Source of the DNA: Bilabrum cf. latius
Lineage: Eukaryota; Bigyra: Bicosoecida; Bigyra; Bicosoecida
Assembly: GCA_965178125.1 (NCBI GenBank)
Contig: OZ237756.1
Coordinates: 806,001 to 870,000, forward strand
Reading direction: 5' to 3'
Length of the DNA stretch: 64,000 nucleotides
The notes under the pieces were generated by a model. That model made no database searches. It saw only the letters and a list, made by a program, of their open reading frames with translations, and was not told the DNA's origin. The position numbers and the translations under genes are program-made. Shown in pieces: positions 41,464-52,886 of the stretch; the first letter of the stretch is position 1, and every line of letters starts with the position of its first letter.

Positions 41464-44400
41464 ATGCCGCCGCCTTCTTCCAACGGGGACGAGAACCGGA
41501 TTAGGCGGATTCCCAGCCTGGTGATCCATGAACAGTACAGGCAGCAACGGATGGACATAAACCGTACCGTTCAAAACGCGCGCGCCCGAGCGTCGCCAGT
41601 AGAACGTGTCGTGCCTACCACCACGGAAGAGACGACCGTGCATGATGGAAGCGGACCAGCCAGCAGCGAGCTGGCACCCATGGCATCGCACTCATCACAC
41701 TCTTCTCCATCAAATCGCCTCACAATTTCAACCGACGCGGCCGGGTCATTCCCAGAACTACCATCCTCCGCTGCATCACCGATGGCCGGAGCAGGTGGCG
41801 GCAGGGGCAGCGGCAGTCGTGGGAACAGGGTCTCCCCACTGGTGGGCGCAGGGGCAGTAGCTCTCGCATTCGCCTCGTCCTCCTCACCCCCGTCCTTGTC
41901 GTCGTCGAGGCACTCGTCACACTCATCGCCGACGTCTCCCTCTGTTGGTTCGGTGGCAGTCGGCCGGTCAGCTCGACTGCACCGGGGGCGCTCATTTGGG
42001 CACAGCAGCAGCAGCAGCAGAGGGGGAGGGGGAGGGGGCGCCAAGTAGACGCCCGGAGCAGCCGCAAACAGGCCGCCGCCACACGCCCACAGAAAGGCAT
42101 CATCGCCTCTAGCGCGGCCGATCGCTCGCCCTGAACCTGGCTCGGCGCAAGAATGGATGGTCGCAGAGGGCGAAGTGCCGCCCCTTGTCACTCGTCACAC
42201 CGATGCGGGCCGACTGACGGGACGAGCATCCAGCGGGTCCGTGGCCGTAGTCGGTGGAAGGAAGAAAAAGCCGACCGGTGCACTCTCAGTGCGTGAGAAA
42301 CTCAGGCGCGCGGTGGGTGGAATCATCAAGACCAAGCGGAGAGCCAGGGGGGGAGACAGCTACATGCAGTGGTGCGAGGATTCATCGCTGGCGGCGTTTG
42401 TGGCGGCGCAGGCCGCCAGCCAGCTTCGGCCGGAGCCAACTCTACTCAGGGCACAGCAAATGGCCAGCTCAACGACCTCCGACGGCCGCACGAGCACGAG
42501 CGGAGCCAATCGCACTTCCACCAGTACCAGTACCAGTGACAGCGACAACAGGAAACCAAAGAGGCGATCCAAAGGCAAGTCCGCGGTGGTAGAGGTTAAA
42601 GAGCGCTGTGGATCGATCGGCTCGGTGGGGGGCGGTACGTCTACCAAGGTACACGCTACAAAGCACAAGAAACCCTCGGCGGCTCTCGAACTCCGGCACT
42701 TCGAGATGGGCTCCAAGCGATCGTCCGCGCTAGCGTAGGCCCTCAAGTCTGCCTCCAGCAGCCTCCGCGCTGCAGTCCTCAGCGGCAACAGGCTAAACGC
42801 CGCTGACGTCATCGATCTCAGTCAGGGGCTGCTGGAGCACAAGAGGCTGAAAGAGCTGGATCTGTCCCGAAATGACTTGAGCGAAAGCTCGCGAAGCCTT
42901 GTGGGCGTGGTTGAGATGGCAAAGAGGGCGAGCAGCGGTGCCAGCGGAATCCCATCCTCTGTAGGGGAGGCAATCGGCAGGGTGATCAAGGCTTGCCCAA
43001 AGCTGGTTCTAGTCAGGTTGCAACGGTGCGGCCTGTCTGCACGGGCGGTAGGGCATGTTTGCTCCGCTGCGGCTTCATCCAAATCGCTCAAGCTGCTCGA
43101 CTTCAGAGGCAACTCGATCGGTCGGCATTTCATGAGCGCGTCGGGCGAAGCAGAGCTACGGGCTGCGTTTGCCCACCTGGGTACGTGCAAGCGCCTCAAG
43201 TACCTGGATCTATCGAGCAATGAGATTCAGGGCGCGCAGTGGACTGGCATGATTCGAGCGTGGTACGATGCCCCATCGCTTCGAGAGCTCGACATTTCTG
43301 GCAACATGCTGGACGTGCAGTCATGCTGCGCCCTGGCAAGAGGGCTCAACAGTGGCGCAATGCGGCTCAGGTCAATTGCGATGGTTAGCTGTGCTCTAGA
43401 TGAAGGCCTATCTGTAATAGTAGCATCGGGCGTGGCCGGCTCCAGGTCGCTCAAGAGAGTCACGCTTGACGGGAACAGGGTGGGTTCCCTTGCCGCGGCT
43501 GGCCTTCTGCTGTGGTCACTCGAGGACCCAGGGAACAAGCCCAGGCTAGTGAGTCTGCTGGACTGCGGTGTGACGAACGCGGTCAAGGAGTCGAGCCAGC
43601 TCTGGTGGATCCCGCCACCGCCCAGCTCCACCATGCCGCTCCCAGGACTGGGCGAGTACAAGACCGCATCTGGAGTGGATGTCGACGATCCTGTGGGCCC
43701 TTACGAGCTGTGCCTGGCCCATCCCGTGCAGCGAGCCATGGCAAGGCTGCTGGCCATGATTTGTTCCATTTGGGAGCCCTACACGGTGGAGCAAGTAGAG
43801 TTCTTGGATCGATCGAAGGACGGGGCAGGGACACCTGCAGGGATCAAAGAGGCACTCGAGTCCGTAGCTGCCGGTGAGGGTGCTGGTGAGGGTGCTGGTG
43901 CACCCGTCCGACAGGCATCCATCACTTCCGACCGTGCCCGGATCGATTCGATCCTGAGTCGCACCGAGCTATCGGAGCCCATCGCGAGTCTCGACACACA
44001 GTAGTAGCTGCTGAATGGCCTGCAGCGGGCTCGTGCCAGCGTTTCATCGAGCGGTGGAGCTGCGCCCAAGCTCAAGATCGGTCCGGTGGTGCGGGTCACT
44101 GTCGGCTGCACGCCCAAATACTCGGGTCACGGGGCGGAAGAGTCCCCGCAGTGCAGTGCACCCCACGTGGACTACGTGCTGAGCGCCCTCGAGACGATCG
44201 TGGAGGCGAGCTGCTTCACGGAGGAGGAACGAGCGTGGGCGGCGGGGATGGTGTGCAGGGCGGCACTCTTCACCACGGAGCAGGCGAAGCGTCTGCTCGA
44301 AATCGTCACGATGTCAGAGACCGACAAGGTGCCCTGGAAACAGGGGTCCGGGCCCAAGCGGACCATGGCATCCGCGCCCTCTCGCAGCACTCACGGAGCG

Positions 44401-45798
44401 TATCGGCTGCAGATGCTCCGCCAGCTCTGCTCGAGGGTGAGCGGCGCCGCCGGCGGGTTTGCACTCCTGCACGAAGTTTGTTCCCTGGACGAGAGGCGGG
44501 CACTGTACAGCAGCCTGGGCTAGCTGATCGCCTTCTAGCCGGGCAATGGCACGGGAAGGTACAGGCTTCGGCTGGCCAACAGGAACGACACCGCTCTGCT
44601 GGACCTGCTGATCGGCTGCGACACGCTCTGCAGGCGATGGAGGCAGGAGCAACCGCCCGGCCACGTCTGCTTTGACACTAGTCAGTACGGCGACGGATCC
44701 TGTTTTAGGAATGTTCTGCTCGACGGCAGGCCCTACCGCATGCCGGCTTGCTGCACCACAGAGCAGATCGAGGCGGCTGGAAGCGAGCTGCAGTTCGACT
44801 TCGTGAACATCTCCAGGCCGAGGAGGGATGCGCCCGTGTTCGACGACGTGCAGTCGCTCGAGCTGTTTGCTGGTCTGCATGCTCTGCTGCAGTGCGATGC
44901 ATCTAAGGAGCAGCTGAACCTCGCCCTGGTTAGGGCGCACAACGTCATCCGGTCCGGGGCCCCCGTTGGCACGACGACGTTGGCAGCCGGCCATGGAGCC
45001 GGAGGAGCAGCTGCTGCTGGCTCTCACTGGGACGGTGGCATCGGCCTAACGGTATCATCCACGGCGACGACTGTTGGCTAGTCATCCCGCGCTGCCGAAG
45101 ATACGACCGCTCTGCTTGAGGACCCCGTGTCCATCCGTCGATTTGACTTGCTCGCGTCTCTGCCAGCACCCCAGCTCATATCCGAGTAGCAGGCTGGGCT
45201 GATCAAGGGATGGTACGACGTATACCACGAATCAGAGGACAGGGGAACGCAGTTTAGCAAGCTAAAGGAGATGCTTCCTTGCACGGTGCAGCACAGGCAA
45301 GATGCTGTGCGGTACCTGAAGCGGCTTTCGGCTTCACGGGAGCGGTTTCAGTCGCACTCAAGCAGTACATCAACGGAGAGCCAGGGGCCTAGAGCCTACA
45401 AGCAGTACGCATTTAAGCAATTTCACGCCCCCGTATCCAGGTTCGAGCTATCGTCGGGTATGGGGCCAGTAGACCCTGCATCCAGGGTACGCAGGGGCAG
45501 CACCAGTGGCAGCGGTAGCTCGCGAGGCAGGAGTGCATCCTCGCCTTCTTTATTGACGCAGCCGTTTGAATTTCCCGCATCGTTTGGAAGGCGGCCGGCT
45601 GCAGGATCTTCTGGACCAGCAACTGGGGGTGCCGGGTCACACTGTGTGGACGACGCACCCACCGAGTCTTGGATGCGATCTTGTAATGCGCTTGTGTTCC
45701 TGAAGCAGGCCATTGGACAGTATTACCTGAGTGATGATCAGGTGAGGAATACCTACGGTTGGCATTTAAGCCGATAGCGTTGCTCTCGGGCTGTATAA
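41464..45798 (+). CDS. Leucine-rich-repeat protein with long disordered N-terminus
   Basis: 1,444 residues from the first ATG to TAA 45796-45798, with TAG as sense at 42046, 42736, 44002, 44005, 44521, 44536, 45079, 45187 and 45775. The frame is also open 5' of the ATG (41275 onward, TAG at 41458), so the start is uncertain. Residues 1-~420 are Ser/Gly/Arg-rich and disordered. Residues ~430-680 are LRRs of the RNI/NLRC3 kind (LKELDLSRNDLSESS, LKLLDFRGNSIG, LKYLDLSSNEIQ, LRELDISGNMLD, LKRVTLDGNRVG). The C-terminal half has several unassigned helical or beta regions and a Ser/Gly-rich tail. LRRs bind proteins; the target is unknown. Confidence 0.75.
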
Positions 45799-45812
45799 AG
45801 GCTGTACCTGAC

Positions 45813-46641
45813 ATGTCCGCGGCATGCACACCGCTGCACCGACCGCGACCATCATGCAGCATTTTTGGTACTCATTCCCTCCAATATCACCCTACTGATT
45901 TTGTGAGCACTCTCTTGCGGTTTCTCTCGCAGCTTTTAGGAATCCTCCGCTGCTTCCCGGAGGCCGATGTCCAAGTCGAGGCAGCAGTGACCGCGTTCAG
46001 CAGAATGCACGACATGCGAAGGTGAGGCAAATGAGCATAACATCATGCTGAGACTTTAGTATATTTTAGAACTTAATTTTGCTAGACTTGCGCTCCCTAC
46101 TCGCCCCAAATGCAGCTTTGCAACAACCGCGAAGCAAGTGCTCCAAACCGAGTAGCATAGGCTCAACCTCTTCAGGCGGATCGGCTGGCTGAACATGGTG
46201 AATCCAGACAGCCCAGATCACTTCTATGATTTCGATTTGTCGGATCATGAGGCGCATCGCGTTGCAACGATCATGACCGTGCTGGCCGTGGCTGAGCCAG
46301 GCGAAGATTTCGTGGATGAGGTGTACGGCAGACCAGAGCCCGTCATCGGCTGGGAACTCCCCATGTCGTGGTACATGGAAGACCCTCCTCACCAAGGCAA
46401 GCTTCAGTTTAGGTTCAACGACGAGACCCAGGACGACAACACGGACTGGAAGTGCCGTGCGAGCATGCGGAGGCATTTCCTCGTCTTCAACAACTGGAGT
46501 GGGGAGGACCCTGCGAAGATCGAGAGCGGGTACAAAGACATGGGGGGAATGCCTCTGTGCGGTGCAGACAATGCGTTCGTCACACCGGAAGGCGAGTTCA
46601 CGAGGGCACTACCGAAAGGGGCGGCGGGCACGCAGATCTGA
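45813..46641 (+). CDS. Conserved hypothetical protein, two exons
   Basis: About 254 residues from exons 45813-46021 and 46086-46641, joined by a 64-base GT-AG intron that keeps the frame. One TAG (46153) is read as Gln. The core NLFRRIGWLNMVNPDSPDHFYDFDLSDHEAHRVATIM with LAVAEPGEDFVDEVYG and a WELP segment looks like a conserved domain of protist proteins that I recognise by pattern but cannot name. The second half has aromatic residues and Gly turns like a small beta domain. No membrane segment. The start was chosen as the ATG after the LRR gene stop; it is 15 bases downstream of that stop, unusually tight for a eukaryote. Confidence 0.6.
46022..46085 (+). other. Spliceosomal intron, 64 bp
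   Basis: Begins GTGAGG and ends TTTTGCTAG with an AT-rich body. Removing it joins frame 3 of the first exon to frame 1 of the second with no stop. Confidence 0.65.
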
Positions 46642-48764
46642 TCTCGGGTCCCAGACTTTGGCGGTTAAGCAGCATGAGCTTCCCTTCTGATGATGTATGG
46701 TACCAAGATTTGTGATTCTACCGGATTGTATGTTAGTCTTGCAATCTGCCGGTCCATGTCTTTGGATTGAAGGCACTCGTCAGGTTGTCATTTTTGGCCC
46801 GAAAAACCCGGGATTTTCAGTCGAAAGGTCAACTACAGCATCGATACAATACCAACAACATTTCTTATCAGCACATCATGGTATTTGTATGTATTTTCAT
46901 GCATACTCGAAGTAACTACTTGTGTTGCCCTGTATATCGGTCTACAGAGTGCCTCCAAAGACAAGCTGGATCGGGCCATTTTCCAAGACGCGGTCTATGG
47001 GATAATCATAGTCGAATGGGAACTCCACGGTTCATGATCAGACGAACATATGAATGAAATTTACGTTGGACTAATTCATACCGGAATCGATCCCCCTTCT
47101 TGGTGGTGGAGGCCCTGTGCAACTGTGGCCATCCCAGTGTGTATGCCCCTGACTGTATCCCTCTTGCGCATTTTCTCATTGAATCTTGAGTTCGCTGTAA
47201 TTTAATATACTATATCAATGCATAAGTCAAGGGCAGTAACCTATTTACACCAGATTGACTGACCTAGTAGGACGGCTGCCTGGACGACCAAGCTTCGTCT
47301 CGATGGCTCGAGTCGGGAAAGCCAGAATCAAAGAATAGATAAAGAAGTCAGCATTGTCGAATACACATACAATTATTATATCACCAGGGACATTGATTTT
47401 AAGAATTTACGATTATTTACGAAGCCACCGGCCTTGCTTTGCGAGCTGCGCTGAAGCCGTTGTTCCCGATTTATCCCTCCTATACTGGTTATATTCAATT
47501 GCAGTGAAGTCCAATTGGTATCCGACATATCAAAATGCTATTATGGTTCATATAGACCTGTTTCGTATTCCTTGGCTGGCCAGGATCCGTGGAGAGGCTC
47601 AAGTTGAGGTCTCATGGTGCAGCATCACGTTACGCGACCAGATTTCTTTCTGGGATATGAGAAGCCGAACACGGGCTTTTAACAAGTAATTGTGCCTATA
47701 TGACCCTCTGCGTCAGCTGGAAACTCTAAATTAAGGCGAGACCAAGCATACCAAGTTCACCACCCTGGATATCACCGATCCCAAGATCTGAGGATGTATA
47801 CAGTACATGTGAACAAATCCGCCTCACGCCGACACGTAATCAGTAATGGTATATGATTACAACCAGAGCCCCCGTTTTTTTCGAGCTGGGTCGACCAGCA
47901 TAGCGAATTTTAGCGGTTCGAGGTTGCAATCTTCAGGTTGCGTTTGCGCGATTGGGCGAGAGATTGGCTGGTTGGGCAGGCTACCGTATAAAATACATCA
48001 TACTAGTTATACAAACGTTATCAGATTATCGCCCCGATGAGAGATTACGGACCCCGATTAGGCTTTCTACTTGAGTGGTGATACAGACAAATGTTCCTTT
48101 TACTCCAGTAATTATGCGTTTAATACATATTAGTGGCGCTTAAACAGTCCATAATATGTATTTATTAAGGTTTAGCCAATAAGTAAATTCGTATCATTGA
48201 TGGTTAGAGGAGGAACACACCGATTGCAGTTCGGTACGTGTGCTGTTCACCACCGATCCTTGCATGAATTATATCTTGAATGGGATCCTACTTCAGGTTA
48301 ATGGTACAATTATGATCGATTGTATCCACATGTGGATTAACAATATTTGATTTGGACGCAGTGGTCCGAGATTGCAGGACCAAGTGTACGACGACTGCAA
48401 GCGCCCTGTGAATCAGGCCAACCACCGCAGAATTGATGTTTCTATGGGATCGCACAACATAAATGGATACAAATATACTGATTCTAAGATATGGACCATA
48501 TTTCTGTAGGTTCTGTCACACGCATTTACCTGATCTTCCCTGTTGGGATTTTGGGATTTTGGGATTTTCAGCGAAGCACAACCGGGAACGTTCCTTGAAG
48601 GCTGCCGCGTCAATATATGGCTCCGAATTAAAGCTCAATGGTTACAACCGGTACTCGAGGCCGTTTGCTTGAACTCAGAAAGTGCCTCTTGTTCGATTAC
48701 AGGGCTGGTTTATTGGTAAATTTAGCATTTTACTTTATTCACGTAATTAGTAGCTTGCTTTGGC
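46642..48764. other. Intergenic, no gene seen
   Basis: About 2.1 kb of lower GC than its neighbours. Open frames (for example 47354-47689 plus) are short and featureless. There is a triple GGGATTTT run near 48545. No repeat, RNA gene or mobile element recognised. Confidence 0.5.
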
Positions 48765-51700
48765 ATGGATGCATTATCGGAAGATTATGAGGTACGCCTT
48801 CCGACCGGCCTTCGAACGTGCGCCGTCAAGGACTGCGACATGGGGGCAAACGGCAAGCAAACCAAAGCAGAGGTTGCACAGGGCGTGCTATCCGATTCTT
48901 TCAGGCTGGATCAATCCATAGAATCTTCTATGGATTCAACAGAGCGGAAGCGTGGGCGCTAGGATGCAGTCGAAGCAATGTTTGCGGAGGCAGCAGCAGG
49001 TTGCGGCAACAGCCTATCATCTGCAAAGGCAGCTGAGGATAGCGATAGTGACACTGAGCCGGAGATCACTATGCCAACACTCAGGATGACGACCCTTGCC
49101 AACCCAATGGGCTCGCACCCGAAATCGCGAGCCGCAAGCAGCCGCGATGACACCGACCGACGTGGCTCAGCCGCCCGACTGGACACCCTCTTGCCCCACC
49201 ACGCCGACGCTGACGGGACCGAGCACAGCTCTATCATAGGTGGTGGAACGACCACGCTCAACACCACGGTGAGGCACCCGATCGGAGCTCTCGTCGACCT
49301 CGAGGCTTCGTTGCCTATGGCACAGCAGCAGCACCACCATGCGATGCACCGCGAATCCGGGCAGACGCTGGCACCCATGCTAACGAGCAATCGTACTGAT
49401 CGTACTGATATATGTGACGAGTGTCCGGTTTATGACGAGTGCGATGCGTCGTGGGAGGACGACGACGACGAGGATGCGCATCCTGAAGGCAGGGGTGAGG
49501 GCGAGGGCGCGAGCCGGTTCGCGAGGAAGGGTCTGCACGAAGCCGAGCAGCATGGTCGCACCATTAGGCATGGCCTACTTGGTGTTCGGTCCGAAGGTTC
49601 GCTGGGTTTGGAGCAGCCTGGGCACGGCAGCTCGACTGCCCACTCCTCGTGTGATGCTGCAGGTCCGGGGCTTGACGCTGGGGAGCTCCGGCGGGTGCTG
49701 CAGGGCGATGCACCCAAAGTACCTTCCCGCTTGCGTCACCCCCTAGACGGAGGGAGCACCTGTTCCGGTTTTGAAGAGGCACCGTTTCACCCTCCCGAAT
49801 TAGGCGTCTATCACGGGGCCGTGGCAGCGGGAGGCCACGGTGGAGGACTCGGAGCCGCAAATTGTTCCCTGGGAAGCCCTCTAGCTCCCGTGCTGGAGGC
49901 CGATGGCGTCGGCGGTGCTGCCACTGGCGATGATGAGCACCCGGTCTCGGCAGGTTCCGCAGGATGCGCGGCGCCGTGGCAGGCCTCTGAGGGTGAGGGC
50001 CTGCCTTGGGCCGACGCGAGCCTAGAGCTGGGTCCTTTGCGTGACTGCCTGCCCGCGGATGCATCGCATTGCAGCGCAGGGAACGGCAGCAGCAGCAACG
50101 ACGTGACTCTCAGGCTTTCGTTGCCGCCGAGGCAGCCTGGGCAGCCGCTTGGCTTCGTGCCCGAAGAGGAAAACGAAGATGAAGAAGAGGAGGAGGAGGA
50201 CTCCTAGGACGGTTCCGGGGCAGGATCGGATCAGTCCAGCGGTGGATCCACAGGTCGCGAGAGCCGCGGCAGCAGCAGCAGAAGCAGCCACCGCCAGCAC
50301 CGCCACACAGAAGGGGGAACGGTGGCCCAACGCCAGGACCAGCACAACGCGTTGCTACCACCGCATGGAAACAGCACCATCACGGACATTGCAGCTGCAC
50401 CAACACCAGCAGCACAAGAAGCAGGCCGTGACCATTCCCATGGCAAGATCACATGCACAAGGTCTGCTGCACTGGCCCGAGGATTCGTCCTGCCAAAACC
50501 GAGGTTCGCAGACGATGCCAGGGAACAAATCGCACCCAGGGAACAAGGAAGCAACTTGTCGAGTCCTGCATCCGCAAGTACAGGACTACAGGCAGGGGCA
50601 TCAAGCGCCCAGACTAGTGCCATTCAGACAGACGAGCCAGTCTCAGGACCCGCTTCGACGAGCGCATCCTCTGCCCATGCCCGTGCAAGCACGCACGCAC
50701 GGATGTCAGAGAGACCTGCCAGCGCCGGGCCGAGATCGGCAGCTGCAGAGAGCAAGTCCACCCTCCGGGGACCGCCGCTCCGATCGAGTGAGGCACGGTA
50801 CCAGCGGAAGCAGCAGCGACAATCACCCCGGCCTGTGCAGGCTCCGATCGAACCGGCCCGCGAGGCATCATCATCATCCTCAGTCTCGGTCGCAGCCGCA
50901 GCCTCAGCTCCCGTCGCTAGATCGAAACAGGGGCGGAGGCTGCCCGTGGCGCGCGCACTGTTTGCGGAACCTGCAGTGGCTCCGCGCAGCAAGCCGAAGC
51001 CCCGCGGGCGTCGCGGTCGAAAACCGGCTGCCCGGACAGGCAACGGGAAGTCCGGAAATGCCAGGGGCGCCAGTACCGGTGTGACGAGTGCGAAGACCCG
51101 CCGCAGCGGAGCACCAACCGCAGCCCCCAACGCGCGGCCGTCAGCATCTTCTCAGCCCTTGACATCGAAGAAGACGAAACGTCGCAGCAGGTCGCGGCGC
51201 CGCGCTTCGAGACGAGCAGGTTCCGCTAGGCGCGGGCGATCATCTACGAAGGTGCCCGCCACTGGCACCGCCGCATCCTCCACGCATGCGGGTGCATCGC
51301 ACGGTGATGCGCCGCCCACGCCGCAGGAACGGGCCGAGACGGCAAGGCGCGCAGCGGCGAGGTCTCTCAGCCGGTCTCGATCCCGCGCTAGAGGACGGCC
51401 CGTCGATGGTAGCGCCAGCCTCAGTTCGAACCCCAGTGCTCGCATGGATGGGCTACACGGCGTTGCAATCGGTGGTGAGCAGGAGATGGTCGAGGAGGAG
51501 GAGGAAACCGGCCGCGACATGATGGAGGGCTTCGAGTTCGAGGAGGGCAGGTGCGGTGCCTACGAGCTCGTGCAGGACCAGAATGAAGATGAAGATGAAG
51601 ATGGGCATGAGGTTGGTGGGACGGGCCGTGTGAACTCGGCAGGAGAAGATGCTGTGCAGAGCGCAGAAGAAGAGGGCGAGGAGGGCCGGCCCGGCATGCT

Positions 51701-52487
51701 CAAAGCAGGCGAGCAGAACGATGGCGAGAGCGGGCACGCCGCCCCCGCTGCGCCGGAGCAAGTGCTCGGCAGCTGGTCGCAAGAAGAGCAGCGGGGGGAG
51801 GCCGCCCTAGAGGCCCTTCTCAGCGACGGGGCGCGGGACTTAGGTTCCGCAGGCGTGGGCGCCGCGAAGCTGGAACCCATGCCGCTCACCGACGAGGCCA
51901 AGCCGACGCAACCGCAGCGGCGCCGCGCAGCAGGTTCCGCAAAGAAGGCGGCAGCCGCGGCGCTGCGCGCTCGGGAGCGACGCGTGGCCCGGGCGAGGAA
52001 CGGAACCTACCGGGCGCCGCGCAGAAGCCGCGCGGGAGCGGTCCGGGCCGTGGGTCCCCTGGCCGCCGCCACCGACTACGGTCGCAGCCCGTCGTTGGCA
52101 CGCCGCCGCAGTGCGATGCATCATCCGGGACCGTCGCCTGACTCGATCGCAAAAGAGAAGGCCAGGGTCAGGGGAGGCAGAGCGAAGTCGTCGGCCCGTG
52201 GGACACGAGCAGGAGCAGGAGCAGGAGGAGCCATGGCGAGCTCGGGCGCGGCTGCAAGGCCAGGAAGCAAACAGAGGCGCGCAGGTTCCGCAAGGACGAG
52301 AGCAAGCCGCGCACAAAATGCTCGCTCGAGTGCCTCTCGAGTCGGCCAGAGGCACGACCTGGTCGTGACGAGAGTGCGAGCAGCGATGCTTCACGCCCGA
52401 GCAAGTGCCTTGCTCGCTTCACCCGTGCGCTCGCACCCGTTCCTGGGCACGCGCCGCACCACGCGCGGGAAAGTGCTGGCCATCTGA
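48765..52487 (+). CDS. Large disordered protein with Arg/Ser-rich basic C-terminal half
   Basis: 1,240 residues, TGA at 52485-52487, with TAG as sense at 48960 and 50205. Without this reading it would appear as three separate genes. The N-terminal ~480 residues are polar and acidic with a small CDECPVYDEC cluster and an acidic end (EENEDEEEEEEDS). After the second TAG the protein is Ser/Arg/Ala-rich, with many RRSRSRRRASRR-type stretches and an acidic patch around residue 920-970. RS-like composition is seen in RNA-processing and chromatin proteins, but there is no defined domain, so I assign no function. The gene contains many copies of the short recurring words GGTTCCGCA and CCAGGGAACAA. 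Confidence 0.65.
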
Positions 52488-52886
52488 GCTATGATGAGGG
52501 TCGTTCTTGAGCTCCTGGAGTTGGTGTTCCTTGCGCTCTATGCAGGCGTGCGGCTCTGACGACGCGAGCTCTGCTGCATCCGAATGCTCGTCCACGTGCC
52601 AGTGGGGACGGGCCTGGTGTCGCGGTACACGTGCGATCTACCAGCAGCAAAGTAATGTTCTACGAAATAATCAAATCTTCAGCCGCCATCCATGTGTATA
52701 CATCGCGGACAATCCAGCAACTACATGCCGACACCTGCACCGGCATGCTGCGAAAGTTGGTCGCAAACTTTGAAGGCTGCAACCGCAACGGATGGTTGCC
52801 AAGGCTAGCCTTCCCACACTCGCAAGGCCTCACCATTCACCGGATTGAATTAGATACAAACGATTTCCCTTGATTTTATATAAAGG
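52488..52886. other. Intergenic, no gene seen
   Basis: 400 bases, AT content rising toward 52886, with TTTTATATAAAGG directly before the next start codon as a TATA-like sequence. Confidence 0.45.

Noticed and set aside
50149-51084. 311-residue frame overlapping the 48765-52487 gene
   Set aside because: The gene's own frame continues through TAG at 50205 and keeps composition; this overlap does not.
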